Shown one piece after another: positions 12,220 through 24,545 of a stretch of DNA of 64,000 nt (position 1 is the first letter of the stretch; each line of letters begins with the position of its first letter). Under the pieces are notes generated by a model. The model saw only the letters and a list, made by a program, of their open reading frames with translations. It had not been told where the DNA came from and searched no databases. The translations under genes and the position numbers were made by a program. Source of the stretch: Caprella mutica (lineage: Eukaryota; Arthropoda; Malacostraca; Amphipoda; Caprellidae); assembly GCA_947561585.1 (NCBI GenBank), contig CANNZV010000343.1, positions 339,181-403,180 of the forward strand. Direction: 5' to 3'.

Positions 12220-13825
12220 GAAATATTCACATTTCCGCTTTTTTTTTTCATTCTGAGATTCATAAGAAGATAAAGGCCTCATAGTTGAGTAGGTATGTTC
12301 GTTCGTATATACATAGTACATACCTATTCAAAAGCAGTGTTTTAAAATGAACAGTTCTCTAGATAGGAAAATGTTATGATATATGAAAACTATTAGTAAG
12401 AAATACTTAATTAGGTACTTGAATTCTTTATATGAATCCATTATCTTGGAATCAGCTTTGTTATTGTTTTGAATTTGTCGGACCTAGTTAGCCTATCGCA
12501 CATGCGGGCTTTTTCTTTGTTTGAAATTCAGATGGGTAGTAGAAAATATAAGTTAAATTCGACATTATATTTTTTTATGAACGAAAAGTTGAAATTGTCG
12601 ATAACTTGGAACTCACCCTAGCGAACCTATAAAATATATATATATATATATAATTGATATTAATTCAGTATTCTTTTCCATAACACTTTCTAAGCAAATA
12701 TGGTTATATTACATCTCTTCAAACAATTTACCAATAACTACACGTGTTTGAGCGGCCATGTTTTTTTAACTGGTAATGATCAGGTAAAACTATTATTATT
12801 GGGGTTCGTACGGGACTTATTGAATACTGTATATTGTAAATTGAATTCAAAATATATTAACATTTTATAAGCTATTATGCATTGAAATGGAACTTTGTAG
12901 CATTGAATTAATTAGTTATTCAAATAAACACCGTGACGATACAGTGGCGCCAAAGGTGTCTAACGGTGAGTATATGAACTACATTGAGATGAGAAAAACA
13001 TTCAAAACACAGGAAATATTCATGTGTCAAATGAATAAATTTTCATATGTATAAAATTAATATAGTATTCTATTAATTAGATGCAAACAACGACAGTTAT
13101 TAATGCTTTCTTTTGCCACGTAATTAATTTAAAAATCTACTTTGTCCTGACTGAACTTCCAGTCTTACCTTCAATCTCCTGTTAGAACCTTCCGAAGCGA
13201 AGACACGAAACACCAATGAATGAGAATGGCCAAACTCAGCTGACTTTCATACCAGACCAGAGTGTTTATCAGGCCAGATCATCATGGTTCATCATCCATA
13301 GATCAGATAAATATAATATTGTTACAATAAATGTATTAACAAATATTAAATTAAAAATTCGCAATAAATGTCTTTCAATTAAAATTATTTTGAAGTTCTT
13401 CAATATAATCTAATTTCTATCGAAATTATTTGATCAATTTTAAAAACCACGTGTGATGTTAGGTCTATAAGCTGAATCTAAATCCAGACAAAGATTGAGA
13501 TAACAATCTTTGGTATCTCAATCATAATTGATATTATCAATTATATCAATATTTAATGTTATGTTTGGTGTGTTAAAAAATAATACAAATGAAATTAGAA
13601 AAATGATGATGTTTTTAATTTTGAAGTGTCATTTGGGATAAATCGGACACTTCTGTTGAGGTTGGTTCGGACAGTGTCCGAACCTTCCATCTGTATCCAA
13701 TTCAGTCCACCATTACAATTTATTGAAGTAATTCTTATTAAAAAGGACATTCTGAACTTGAAGTTAATTATTTTAATTGAAATAGCATTCTTTAATAAGA
13801 TTAGTTACAACTTTTACTATTACTG
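12220..13825. other. Non-coding spacer, right part of unit 2
   Basis: Colinear with 5455-7026. AT-rich, includes a (TA)n run near 12632-12652. No gene recognised. Confidence 0.6.
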
Positions 13826-13917
13826 TCTTTATTTGACAGTTTGACGATCGTATTCATGCCTTTTCATTATACAAGGAAAACCTTTTATAAAGTATAAAGT
13901 CCGGCGGGGAATACTCT
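13826..13917. repeat. Truncated third copy of the 7-kb unit
   Basis: The first about 90 bp of the unit repeat once more and then stop inside the short G-rich repeat (GGCGGGGAATACTC), after which unrelated sequence follows. This marks the right boundary of the tandem duplication; the break lies in a small repeat, as expected for recombination or replication slippage. Confidence 0.85.
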
Positions 13918-14766
13918 GTTTCCCCATCTGAAGACTCCTGCAAGTGAAAACTACCTAATTTTGAAAAATTAACAGTTTTGATATTTATGTTTTCACAAAA
14001 CAATGTTTGTTTTATTTGAAATTCCCCCTGTATATAAAAATTACTCTAAAATCAAAGTATCAATGTATTGACAACGAAGCATATTTGAATATTTTGTTAT
14101 TAACGAAAAAGTGTTTATTTTGGGTTCTTACGCAAGCTGCCAAATTTTGTAGGATTTGAAATGAAACACCTTTTATAATTATTATGTAACATGTATGCCT
14201 GCACCAGCATACAGTAACATAGTGTACGGTAATCAGCTGATCGAATCCAGTTTGACGTGGGCACCGGATGACTGGAAATGGCGACTCTGACCACACTTTG
14301 AAACATGGGAAAACCTACTTAAACTTAATCACTTCCAAATTTTTTTTTTCTTATCAATTACTAACTAGCATTGGTTAAATTGTTTTTCCATTATTTTTTT
14401 CCTTAATTGTTTTTCGTAGGAACTACAGTTTAGCAGTTACTAGCACTAGTTTAGGCTCATAGGTAGCATATTTTCAAGACCCTGTTTTTATAGATAAGTT
14501 AAAGAAATGAACAATAAAAACACACCTGAATTATATCTATATATTCAGAGGCCACGAAACACTTATAAAATGTTTTTAAACTTCTCGATATTAACATCCA
14601 AATACGAGGAATTATGAGCCGCTCGGTCACAAACAAGAAATGTGTTGTTGTGGTGACGTCAAATTTTTGCGTCGTCTGCTAGGTACTATACCCATTTATG
14701 TTTCTGTACCCTGACCTACACGTATCCATGATACCTGCATGTATCATGGATACCAATTAAAATAAG
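13918..14766. other. Unique spacer right of the tandem duplication
   Basis: AT-rich sequence without a supported gene. Around 14728-14752 it holds a TATCCATGATACCTGCATG-type palindrome that recurs in several MITEs of the window, so part of it is probably an older element into which the 14767-15457 element inserted. Confidence 0.5.
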
Positions 14767-15457
14767 GGATCTTTCCCATTTGACGACCCCCACCAAATTT
14801 AATTCAAATTAATTTTTTTATATGTATTTTTGTTCATAGAATCCAAAAATCAAAACCGTTTTTTGTAGAAACTAATAGTTTTTGAGATATGAAGGTTTAA
14901 AGTTATTTATTTCCTATGTATTACTGAAGGATTGGGAACTTTGAAATAACTCGAGTTTTCACGCTTTTTGGCCAATTTTGGTCAAAGATAGCCGTAATGT
15001 AGTTTGTTGTATCCGCTAGTTTGTTGTACTGCACACTTCATGATTGTTTATTGACCTGGCAGGGGGGTATGGGGGCGGCACGCCCCATATTATACATAAA
15101 TCAGTATTGAAATAATAAATTGAAAATATCACGGACACTGGAAATATATTCGATATATGTATTTCGAGCCCCCCTGACAGGTCATTAATCAATCATGGAG
15201 TGTGCAGTACAACAAACTAGCGGATACAACAAACTACATTACTGTTTCATGTAAAAAATCTATATTGTTTGAGTAATTTCAAAGTTCCCAATCCTTCAGT
15301 AATACATAGGAAATAAATAACTTTAAACCCTCATATCTCAAAAACTATTAGTTTCTACAAAAAACGGTTTTGATTTTTGGATTCTATGGACAAAAATACA
15401 TATTAAACAAAATAATTTAAATTAAATCTGGTGGGGGTCGTCAAATGGGAAAGACCC
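14767..15457. mobile_element. Foldback MITE, 691 bp, 8-bp TSD
   Basis: Two arms of about 290 bp are inverted copies of each other (GGATCTTTCCCATTTGACGA on the left; complement of TCGTCAAATGGGAAAGACCC on the right), with a spacer of about 100 bp. The 8-bp direct repeat AAAATAAG flanks it (14759-14766 and 15458-15465). The outermost bases GG(G/A)TCTTTCCCA match the satellite-bearing elements at 3623 and 11726, so all three are likely one family. The arms contain no transposase. It seems nested in an older TA-type MITE whose right end is at 15500-15556. Confidence 0.85.
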
Positions 15458-15994
15458 AAAATAAGGAGTTACATGAAACTAATAATTATAAACTATTTTT
15501 CCTATATGATCGAAAATATAGAGCAGTTCGATAATTCGGAACTTACCCTATGTTTATATTATCTAAACATATAATGTATCTGAAAATAATCACCATTTAA
15601 TATTTCTATTGGTTATTTTTCTGTTAATTATATTTCTAATCATAATAATAGCAATTACTCAGTGTAGCCATAGATTGTAAAGCAATCTAATCATTGCAAT
15701 GTACAGGTGAACCTGCAACAACGACCAGCCTTTTATCAACAACTGTCGTACTTTTCTTAAGTAAAGAAAACCTAAAAAGGTTCAATTATGGACTGAACGA
15801 AAGCTACAGCGGCCATTGTTGCCTATAGCGACTCATTTTTAGTACATAGGCTGGCCGTAGTAGCAGCTTTACCTGCAAGTACATAATTGTTGCTAGGTAT
15901 GTTGCTCTGATATCTTTTCAAGATGTGTTATCTACTATATATATCTTCCATATCTACGATGTACATCCAACAGATACCATATCTAGTCGATACA
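15458..15994. other. Non-coding, remnant of a TA-type MITE
   Basis: 15500-15556 matches the right end of the GGGTAAGTT MITE family (CGATAATTCGGAACTTACCC). The rest is unremarkable AT-rich sequence. Confidence 0.5.
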
Positions 15995-16362
15995 GTTAGT
16001 GGTTCAGATGTAACGGTACAGTGTAGTTAGTGGTTCAGATGTAACGGTACAGTGTAGTTAGTGGTTCAGATGTAATGGTACAGTGTAGTTAGTGGTTCAG
16101 ATGTAATGGTACAGTGTAGTTAGTGGTTCAGATGTAACGGTACAGTGTAGTTAGTGGTTCAGATGTAATGGTACAGTGTAGTTAGTGGTTCAGATGTAAC
16201 GGTACAGTGCAGTTAGTGGTTCAGATGTAACGGTACAGTGTAGTTAGTGGTTCAGATGTAACGGTACAGTGTAGTTAGTGGTTCAGATGTAATGGTACAG
16301 TGTAGTTAGTGGTTCAGATGTAACGGTACAGTGCAGTTAGTGGTTCAGATGTAACGGTACCC
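15995..16362. repeat. 31-bp minisatellite, about 12 copies
   Basis: The unit begins GTTAGTGGTTCAGATGTAAC and continues with GGTACAGTGTA. Copies differ mainly at one C/T position (AACGG versus AATGG). Confidence 0.95.
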
Positions 16363-16637
16363 TAATTTTATTTTTTCTTTTAACCACCTAAAATGCATAG
16401 GTCTAATTGGTTTCTTTTCTAGCAGGTTTTAGCCTTTTAATCTTTTTTAAGATGTCACACATTATTCTGAAAGGTGTCCCTCTGGTGGTCAGGAATGTTA
16501 CTAACAAAAAACTGCCTTGCGTCACGCAGATCAGGTGAGAGAAAACAAATATGTACTAAATATATTTGATCTCCTTACTGTTTCGGTCCGAAAAGAATGG
16601 ACCGTAACAGTAAATCAAGATATATTTTAAGAATGAA

Positions 16638-16850
16638 GAGGGCCGTGCACACGTAGGGTTTTTAAAATCTTTCCATCAGATTTTCTGCTAAGCTCCTCCT
16701 ACTTTTTCAACGGGAATATAAGAAAAAACGATATAATTATTATATATTTTAGTTGGTATCCATGATACCTGCAGGTATCATGGATACCAACTAAAATAAA
16801 TCACGAAAAATTTCAAACCACTTAAAAAAAACTAAAATAAACTGTACATA
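16638..16850. mobile_element. MITE remnant of the GGGCCGTACACACGTAGG family
   Basis: The left arm (GGGCCGTGCACACGTAGGG, then the CTTTCCA..CAGA and GCTCCTCCTACTTTTTC motifs) matches the complete element at 56606-56843. A perfect 34-bp palindrome (GGTATCCATGATACCTG and its complement) sits at about 16754-16787. No matching right arm is seen. Confidence 0.6.
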
Positions 16851-17826
16851 AATTCTTCATCAACTTTAAATCTATAAAGTATATTTCTTTATTGTTATAA
16901 TAAAGAAATGCCATTTTTTCTTTATTAGCTTTGCTATAAATTTATGAAATATGATTTTTTCCACAAATAAATCAATAAAATGTATGAGGGACATACATTT
17001 TCTTTAGAGCTTTCTGTACAAACTGAAAATGTTGCCTAATTTTTAACTTTTAATATCTCTTTCCTCGTTATTTGTTGTTATGCAATATTGTGATCATTAG
17101 TTATATCTCCGTGTATTTAGACTTCTTTCACTTTTTGTTTCCTAGTTTCTATAATCTTCGCAAATAGTTAGAAAAGAAGTCTTACAAAAATGATTATTGA
17201 ATGATTTTAAAACTATAAAATACAATTGTATTTTTATGTCTATTTCCAGTCACTAATATTAGACACTGGTAGGGTAAGTTCTGAATTATTGAACAGTTCC
17301 ACATTTTCAATCATATAAGTAAAGAAAAAAACATAAATTTTTTTTACTTCCATGATCGAAAATGTGAAACCGTCCAATAATTTGAAACTTACCCTAGTTA
17401 AATTGCGTCATCATCTGTAATTACTGTTTTAATTAGGATATTAAATTATTTATTTTCAAGTTATTAACATAATAGCCTTCACTTCTTTGACGCAGTATTA
17501 TTATACTATTATAAGCATTAAGCCGTATCTAATACCATTACATATGCATCTATTATAATGGCATTATATATCTATTTTGTATGTATAATAATGTTTCTTA
17601 ACATCTATTCATTGATAATTGTGATAAGATAAATAAAAAAAATACTCTATATTCATCTCTTCAATACCTTTTCAGTTAGGTATGTATTTATATGTTATTT
17701 ATCGTGGTCTCCCCTTTAAAGAAAATTTTTCTTTCGAGTACTCATAGAAAATTAGAATTTATAGACAGGGTAAGCTGCTTCATTTTCTGCTACAACTTAT
17801 TTCTTCCTTTCCGCATCTTCAGGACA
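16851..17826. other. AT-rich upstream region of the ligase gene
   Basis: Contains one complete short MITE (17272-17394) and AT-rich sequence. The run TTCCGCATCTTCAG just before the ligase ATG looks like a splice acceptor, so an untranslated first exon probably lies in or upstream of this stretch. Confidence 0.45.
17272..17394. mobile_element. Short MITE with TA target duplication
   Basis: The ends GGGTAAGTTCTGAATTATTG and its complement in inverted orientation are bounded by TA on both sides. One of at least eight related copies in the window. TA duplication suggests a Tc1/mariner-mobilised MITE (inference). Confidence 0.75.
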
Positions 17827-20800
17827 ATGAGTGGTGCCCCGAAGGAGCACATCCTCTACTCCCCAGTACCGACAGTTCCGGATCATCCCAATGACAACTT
17901 CGCATCCTATGTTCTGGGAAATGCTGCCACTTTCAAAGACAAAGTCGCACTGGTAAAAAAATAGATATTTTATAAAATCGGGTAAAAAAAAGTTATAGTC
18001 ATTTAACTCATTTTGTTAAAAATACTAATAAATTTTTGCAAAAAAAAATTCATTTTTTGTAAGAAATAATTCATTATTTGTAAATAATGTCCTTTTTTTA
18101 TAAAAAAAAAACTTTTATTATTTAAAATTAAATGATGAACCAATCTGACCTTTAAACATCTCTTATTAACCTATCAACCCCCAGTTTCCGAATACTGCAA
18201 TTTTTCTTTTCTTATTTATGTTTTTTTTCTCTCCAGGAGTGTTCACTGACGGGCAAGAAGTCCACGTTCCTGCAGGTGGTAGAGCAGGCAGGCAGGTGGG
18301 CAGGCTACCTGGTGAAGATGGGACTCCAGAAGGGGGATGTGGTTGCCATGGTTACCCCCAATGTTAACGAGTACTCCCCGGTAGCGTTCGGTAACGGCAG
18401 CATTGGTTGTGTCACCACCACGCTAAACCCTACTTCTACTCCCGGTAAAGAAATTTTTTATTTTTGCTTGCAATACGAAAAAAATTCATATGTACAATAT
18501 AAAAATTTTGTTAAATGATGAGAACACATTTTTTTCATAACTCCTATCTTTATTCAATTGCTTTCTTTCTTTCGTTCATTACTCTCCTATTTATTATTTT
18601 TTTCTCTCACTCCTCCCATCTTTATCATTCCTTTCTATTTCCCTCTCCGCACCAGAGGAGATAGCGTTCCAGCTACAGGACAGCAAGGCAAAGCTGGTGG
18701 TTGTGTTCAGTCCTTTCGAGCCAGTGGTGAGACAGGCCCTCTCCATTATCAAGAAAGACATCCCCCTGGTGGGGGTGGGGGTGCCTTCACCCTCGGGGCT
18801 ACCACAGGCCTCAGACATCTTCAACGACAAGGATATACCTTTCACAGAACCACAGAACGTGAGAAAAAAATTATCACATTTGTTAAAGTTAATAAAATAT
18901 TTAATTAAAGTACAGTAGAACTCCTCTATAGTGAATGAATTAGGATGTACCTCATATAGTGAACAAATTTTCTTTAGTTCGAGGTGAAAACCAGACCAAA
19001 ACATCAGTCTTAGAAAACTGAAGGCTATTTTATGGCAGACTAAAGAAAATTATTCACTAATCAGGCTACATCCTAACTCATTCACTATAGAGGTGTTCAC
19101 TATAGAGGAGTTCACTAAAGAGGTGTTCTACTGTACTTTTGAATTGTTTTACTTCTTCAGGTAGGTCCCAGCCACCCCTTCTCCCTAATGTACTCCAGTG
19201 GTACCACAGGGCGCCCCAAGGGTGCCATCATCAGTCACGGGGCGGCTTGTGCCCAGCACGCAATGGTCATGGACCCGACTTTCTACCCAGATGGAATCGA
19301 CAACTCTGGTACGTACTAAGGCCCGCTTCCCACTCGCATTTTTTAACGCTGAGTGAAAAATAACATTAGAAACGCAAGTGTGAAGCAGGCCTAAGTAACC
19401 TGGTGCCATTTCTTAATTAAAACATTCTACAGGAAATTAGCTTAAGTACATTTTAGAGTAATTTGCACCTGCAGTTTTCATTTATGATATTCAATGAGAA
19501 TTTTATTGCAAAAAAAAAAAAATCACTCAAATGATCATTTCGCTTGTTTGCGAGAACAGTGTTATAACTGCAAAAAAGCTGATTTTCAGGAGAGGCATTT
19601 TAGTTCTTGTAGTTTACGTACATTTAATGGTATATCGTTAGGACATTTAGCCTCTCTAGCGGTACATTTTAAAGTTTCAAAGATGATTTTTTTACCAAAA
19701 TAATCAGCATTCTATGATTTATATGTCTATATGGATAACTCTAAAATACATGTTTTTTTGTGTTTATGACGTTGTTGTTGCTAACAAGCGATATAAGATT
19801 GATAATTAACATTAGTATTATCAACTAACAATATTCTGATCCGTGTCCTCAGATTTAAATGAAGTTATTGATTAAATATTGACGATAATATTATTGCATA
19901 GACTAAATAAATTGAGTGAAAATGATTTTTTTATAAATAGTTCAATTTAGTTAAAACTAACTAAATTCAATTTTAATCATTTTCATCATCATTTCTAATT
20001 TAGTTAATGTTAGTCAACTTGACTACTCAATAATTAGTAGTCAAGTTGGAAATTCCTTGTTCACGTCCCTATTTCATTTAGGGACGTGAACTTGGAACTG
20101 ATCCAAATACCCCATTCCTAGTTCACGTCCCTAGGAATTTACCGTCAAGTTATTGGTCATATATTATACACACCATTATTTTTAACTAATGTTTTCAATT
20201 AAATGTTCTCTTACTATTCCACAGGAGACTCGCAGAGAACTTTCCTGATGATTCTGCCAATGTTCCACGTGGCAGGTCTACACGGTGTGCATCCTCTGGG
20301 TCTGTCAAAGGGATTCAGACAGGTTAATTACCCCAAATTCGACCCTGCCAACTACCTGCAGATGCTCATGAAGTACCAGGTAAATATTAACCTACTCTAC
20401 ATATATAGGATGAACGCTGACACTCAAAGTACACGGAAAGTGTGTATAAACACAGGTTATATGATTGCCCTATCATTATCTATGTTAACAGCCACTTTTC
20501 CAGAACTAAAAAAAATGCCTAAGAAGTGATTCCGTAGCATTAAAGACATTGCTATAGTTAGGTAAACACAACCAATGGTACAGTAAAAGGTAATGAAATG
20601 CAATGTGCAAACGCGTATGAAATGAAAAAGAGAATTAACCTCACTATTCTTCTTCACAATTACTATCTGCACACTGATGATGCACTGAAACATCACTCAA
20701 TGATTTGTTTAATAAATATAGGGCATATATACCTAGCAGTGCTAACCCCCCCCCCCCCCTGTGGAAAAGTCCTAACTATTCCCTGTTCAGGTCTCAGAGC

Positions 20801-22581
20801 TTCACGTTGCCCCAGCTCTGCTTAACTTCCTAGTGTCACACCCCGCTGTTACTAAAGAGGTTCTACAGCATGTACAGACTGTGCTTTGCGGCACAGCCCC
20901 CATGCCGCCCTCTGCCAAGGAGGCATTCGTCAGGAAAGTCGACAGGGACATCATCTTCCAGCAAGGTGAGGGAGCAGCTACTAAGAGAAATATAGGGTAA
21001 GTTACAAATTAGCGATCGGTTTCACGTCTTCAGTCATATAAGAAAACACAATATAATTACAGAAGGTTATATTATAGACGGCATCTATTCATTTGTCATC
21101 TTCTTACTCGCATAACACAAAAAGTCTTCTATCGAATTGCTTTGAATTTGGTAAAATGATTGGGTTAAAGGGACCAGGAACAATTTAGTTATATTTTGGG
21201 ATAAAGGTCAAGGTCATTGACAAGTGGCAGCGAAGGTATGCGTCCCCCGTCATCTAGTTATATACTATTTAATTTTGATTTCAATTATTATATCGTTTCT
21301 TCTTATGTGACCAAAGAAGTGGCACTGACCGATAATTCGTAACTTAGCCTATACCTAAGTATGTTGACTAGCAAGCTAATTACCATTGTACTATTGATAT
21401 AGCTTTGCTAGTTTATTTTTTTACATTTGTTCCGTTATTTCCAGTGTACGGCATGACAGAGCTGCTTGCCTCTTCCATTGACCCCTGGGCTGAGCAGAAG
21501 GCAGGGTACGCAGGCAAGCTTCTACCGGGGGTGACAGCTAAGGTGGTGGACTTAGAGGATGGACAATCGGTGCTACCACCTAACACTGACGGGGAAGTTC
21601 TTATTAAATCACCCTGTGTAAGAGAATTAGCTAGTATAGTTTGAATTGATAAAACGAGATTTTGTCTTGTTTGAATTACCCTCATGCAATTACCGTGCAA
21701 ACGATTACCCCCATTACCATTACTCCATTACCAGGTAATGACGGAGTACCTCAACAACCCCGAAGCCACCTCTTCCACCCTGGATGCTGATGGTTACCTC
21801 CACACAGGTGATGTTGGACAGTACGATGAAGATGGCTTCATCAAATTCATCGACAGAACTAAGGACTTGATAAAAGTTAAAGGATTCCAGGTGAGAATAG
21901 ATAGCTAGGAAGTAACAATTACCAGCTGACAATTATATACAAAGTGAACATTTCAATAGGTTAACAAAATTGCATCGAAATCTGAGCATTAAATTTCATT
22001 GTGTAGACAATGATCTCGTTAGATGCAAAGTTAGATTTTAATTATTATGTATTTCCCATATATGATCGAACATGTGTTGGACTTACGCCCAAGTCCCTAC
22101 TGTTAACAAAGCCCTTCCCCCGGTGTGTAGGTTTCCCCCAGTGAGCTGGAGGATGTTATCAGTTCTCTACCGGAGGTGGTGGAAGCTGGTGTAGTGGGGG
22201 TGGAACATCAGCGCCTGGGGGAAGCACCCTTTGCATTCGTGGTGACAAAGGAAAAGATAACAGCTGATAAGGTGAGATAATTAGTTAAATTGAATTACAC
22301 TAAATAATAATTGTTAAAAAGAAATGTTAATAACGATGAAAAGTGTTAATGTTTGTGGTTTAAATCAATGCACACTAATGTGTACCTTCTCTGTGGTTAA
22401 AATCAATGCACACTAATGTTCATTTTCTGCTCAGATTAACTCGTTCGTTGGCTCCAAGCTCTCCAAGCACAAGCAGCTGGTTGGCGGTATCGTCTTTCTA
22501 GAGGCTTTGCCTAGGAACACTAACGGTAAAATACTCAAGAAAACTTTGAGGGAAATGGCCAATAAGGAAATTGCCGCATAG
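17827..22581 (+). CDS. Acyl-CoA synthetase / AMP-binding enzyme, luciferase and 4-coumarate-CoA-ligase class
   Basis: Ten exons: 17827-17952, 18237-18444, 18656-18858, 19161-19308, 20225-20379, 20791-20965, 21445-21617, 21735-21890, 22131-22271, 22435-22581. All junctions are GT-AG and phases agree, giving 543 residues, the usual size for the class. The ANL motifs are present in order: phosphate loop [10 protein letters not shown] (191-200), PMFH with His243, YGMTE (340-344), YLHTGD with Asp422, [13 protein letters not shown] with Arg437, and PRNTNGK with catalytic Lys527. Such enzymes adenylate a carboxylic acid with ATP and transfer it to CoA. The substrate cannot be told from sequence. The C-terminus (NKEIAA) lacks the SKL-type peroxisomal signal common in beetle luciferase relatives, so a cytosolic location is possible. 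Bioluminescence should not be inferred. ATG at 17827 follows a likely acceptor; an in-frame upstream ATG (17692) lies in AT-rich, probably intronic DNA. Confidence 0.95.
18913..19133. mobile_element. Pogo-like MITE in ligase intron 3
   Basis: Inverted ends CAGTAGAACTCCTCTATAG and its complement, flanked by TA (18911-18912, 19134-19135). The CAGTA terminus and TA duplication resemble pogo/Tigger-type elements. It lies 27 bp before exon 4. Related copies are at 54032 and 55209-56324. Confidence 0.75.
20037..20150. repeat. Inverted repeats in ligase intron 4
   Basis: GTTCACGTCCCTA and its complement TAGGGACGTGAAC alternate three times around 20060-20135, with further imperfect dyads (19912-19985). 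Probably MITE debris; no gene. Confidence 0.5.
20995..21349. mobile_element. TA-type MITE in ligase intron 6
   Basis: Left end GGGTAAGTTACAAATTAGCG and right end CGATAATTCGTAACTTAGCC are inverted copies bounded by TA. Same family as 25698-25856. Confidence 0.7.
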
Positions 22582-22595
22582 GATAATAGGATCGT

Positions 22596-22915
22596 CAGGG
22601 AATAACTAGAGGATATGTAGGGAATAACTAAAGGATATGCAGGGAATAACTAAAGGATATGCAGGGAATAACTAAAGGATGTGCAGGGAATAACTAAAGG
22701 ATAGTCAGGGAATAACTAAAGGATAGTCAGGGAATAACTAAAGGATATACAGGGAATAACTAAAGGATATGCAGGGAATAACTAAAGGATATGCAGGGAA
22801 TAACTAAAGGATATGAATGGAATAACTAAAGGATATGCAGGGAATAACTAAAGGATATGAATGGAATAACTAAAGGATATGCAGGGAATAACTAAAGGAT
22901 ATACAGGGAATATTC
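22596..22915. repeat. 22-bp minisatellite in the ligase 3' UTR, about 14 copies
   Basis: The unit GGGAATAACTAAAGGATATG plus CA begins about 15 bp after the ligase TAG stop. An AATAAA follows at 22920, so the array is probably transcribed in the 3' UTR. Confidence 0.9.
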
Positions 22916-22919
22916 ATAG

Positions 22920-22925
22920 AATAAA
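22920..22925 (+). promoter_or_regulatory. Candidate polyadenylation signal of the ligase gene
   Basis: AATAAA is the first such hexamer after the stop codon at 22581 and lies just past the 3' minisatellite. AATAAA is common in AT-rich DNA, so this is tentative. Confidence 0.35.
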
Positions 22926-24545
22926 TATACGACATCATTTACTTTCTTTTCTTATCCTCAAAGTTAGAATATAAATTGTAGAAATTGTTTAAGTTAAATT
23001 GGCAAATTTGAAGACATGAAACAACTGAAATGTTGTAAATAGTAATTAAAAGTATATAATGATAGTCTGATAGATAATGTTCATTTATCAAAGGTAGGTA
23101 TATAAAAAAACATGATTCAATTGTAAGTATTTATTTGTGAAATAAGATATTAATTAGTTGTGTTACTGTATCAAATGATTAAATAATAACATGAAATGAT
23201 TTTAACTCTTTCGTTCCAACAATTCAAATTAATATGATGTTGATCTGCAGTCAGAGGTCCGTCAGGGTTAATTAATATCATCCAGAATTTTACATTTTCT
23301 CTTATTTTTCAATATTGCGTATTACATCAAAAGCACCTGTCTTTAAATCATTATTTAGAAAGATATGATTATTATTTTCATAAAAATTCCCTTCAATATA
23401 TTATTTTAGTATGTAAACTATCGTTCTCAATTAAACCAACCCTTTATTTAATCCCATAAGTCTATTTTAATTAAGGCGTTCATGACGTCACGCAGTCTTT
23501 TGTCTAAACACTATTATAATTTTTCCGCGTTTTTCGCTCTAGTCCCTCTGCAAAGTATCAGTCACATTTACACGCTGTTCAAGAGAGGTTGTACATGTGC
23601 GTAGCTCGTATCTCGCTCGTTCTTTTTACCAAAGAATTGTTTTTATTCTGGTTTCTGTTACAATGGACAAATTTTACCTATATAATATTTTTACTTGCAG
23701 AAGTACGAATACAATTTTTGTTGTTATTTATTTCTCAAAAGGTGTAATATTACGCAATGTTATTATTTAGTTAATAGTCTTGTCTTTGAGAGTATTAAGT
23801 AGGTAAATCACAAATATTAATTGTTTCTGCACACAATCAAATTTAGTCTGCTATGCTTAGTGCTAGGTATAATATTTCTACTTTTATTTACATAGATTAT
23901 TATTCATTTTACGTAGCTTATAGCTACTGCTTTAAATATATGCTTATAGTATTTGAATTTAAACTGGATATATTTTATTTTTGAACTGTTGCCTAACTTT
24001 GTTAAAGTTTTAAATTGAATTGAACAATTCCTGTTTCATTTTTAATTAATCGTAATTATGATTTTATATGGGCCATTTTTTATTTTGAATCATCTATACA
24101 TAGCTATATGTATGTATGTAGGTAGTTTATTATAGATTTTACATGACAAACTAGAAAACTGCAAGAAATTTGAAAGGAGAATAAGCTTATATAGTTAGTA
24201 GCTAGCTTGATGGTCCTTGGTTTATTATATTTAATTATAATATATTATCATTATTATAATATATGTGTGGTTGAATACCGTATTATTGAAATTTATGTTG
24301 TAAAAGATCATTTGCCATGTTTTGAAACCATCAATAATGACTGAAATAAATAATCAAATATACCTAATTAAATAGGTATAAATAGATACTTGGAGGAGTA
24401 ACTTCATACCATTATTATTATTATTACTGTATAATAAAGACTTTACCCATTAGTTTTTCAGACAGAAAATTTAATTTCGAACTCCATAGTTACTGTTTAG
24501 TATTTTTCTTTAAAGTGTTACAACAATGAATTAAGAAATTCAAAG
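22926..24545. other. Intergenic region between ligase and BAMBI homolog
   Basis: AT-rich, no gene or array recognised. The BAMBI promoter and 5' UTR should be near its right end. Confidence 0.5.

Larger units (their letters stand above)
7027..13825. repeat. Tandem segmental duplication, unit 2 (about 6.80 kb)
   Basis: This is the second full copy of the unit that starts the window, in the same orientation. It differs from unit 1 mainly by satellite content: a 20-bp array of about 0.93 kb at 10577-11506 is present only here, and the 18-bp array is only about 0.26 kb. Single-base differences are scattered throughout. Confidence 0.93.
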
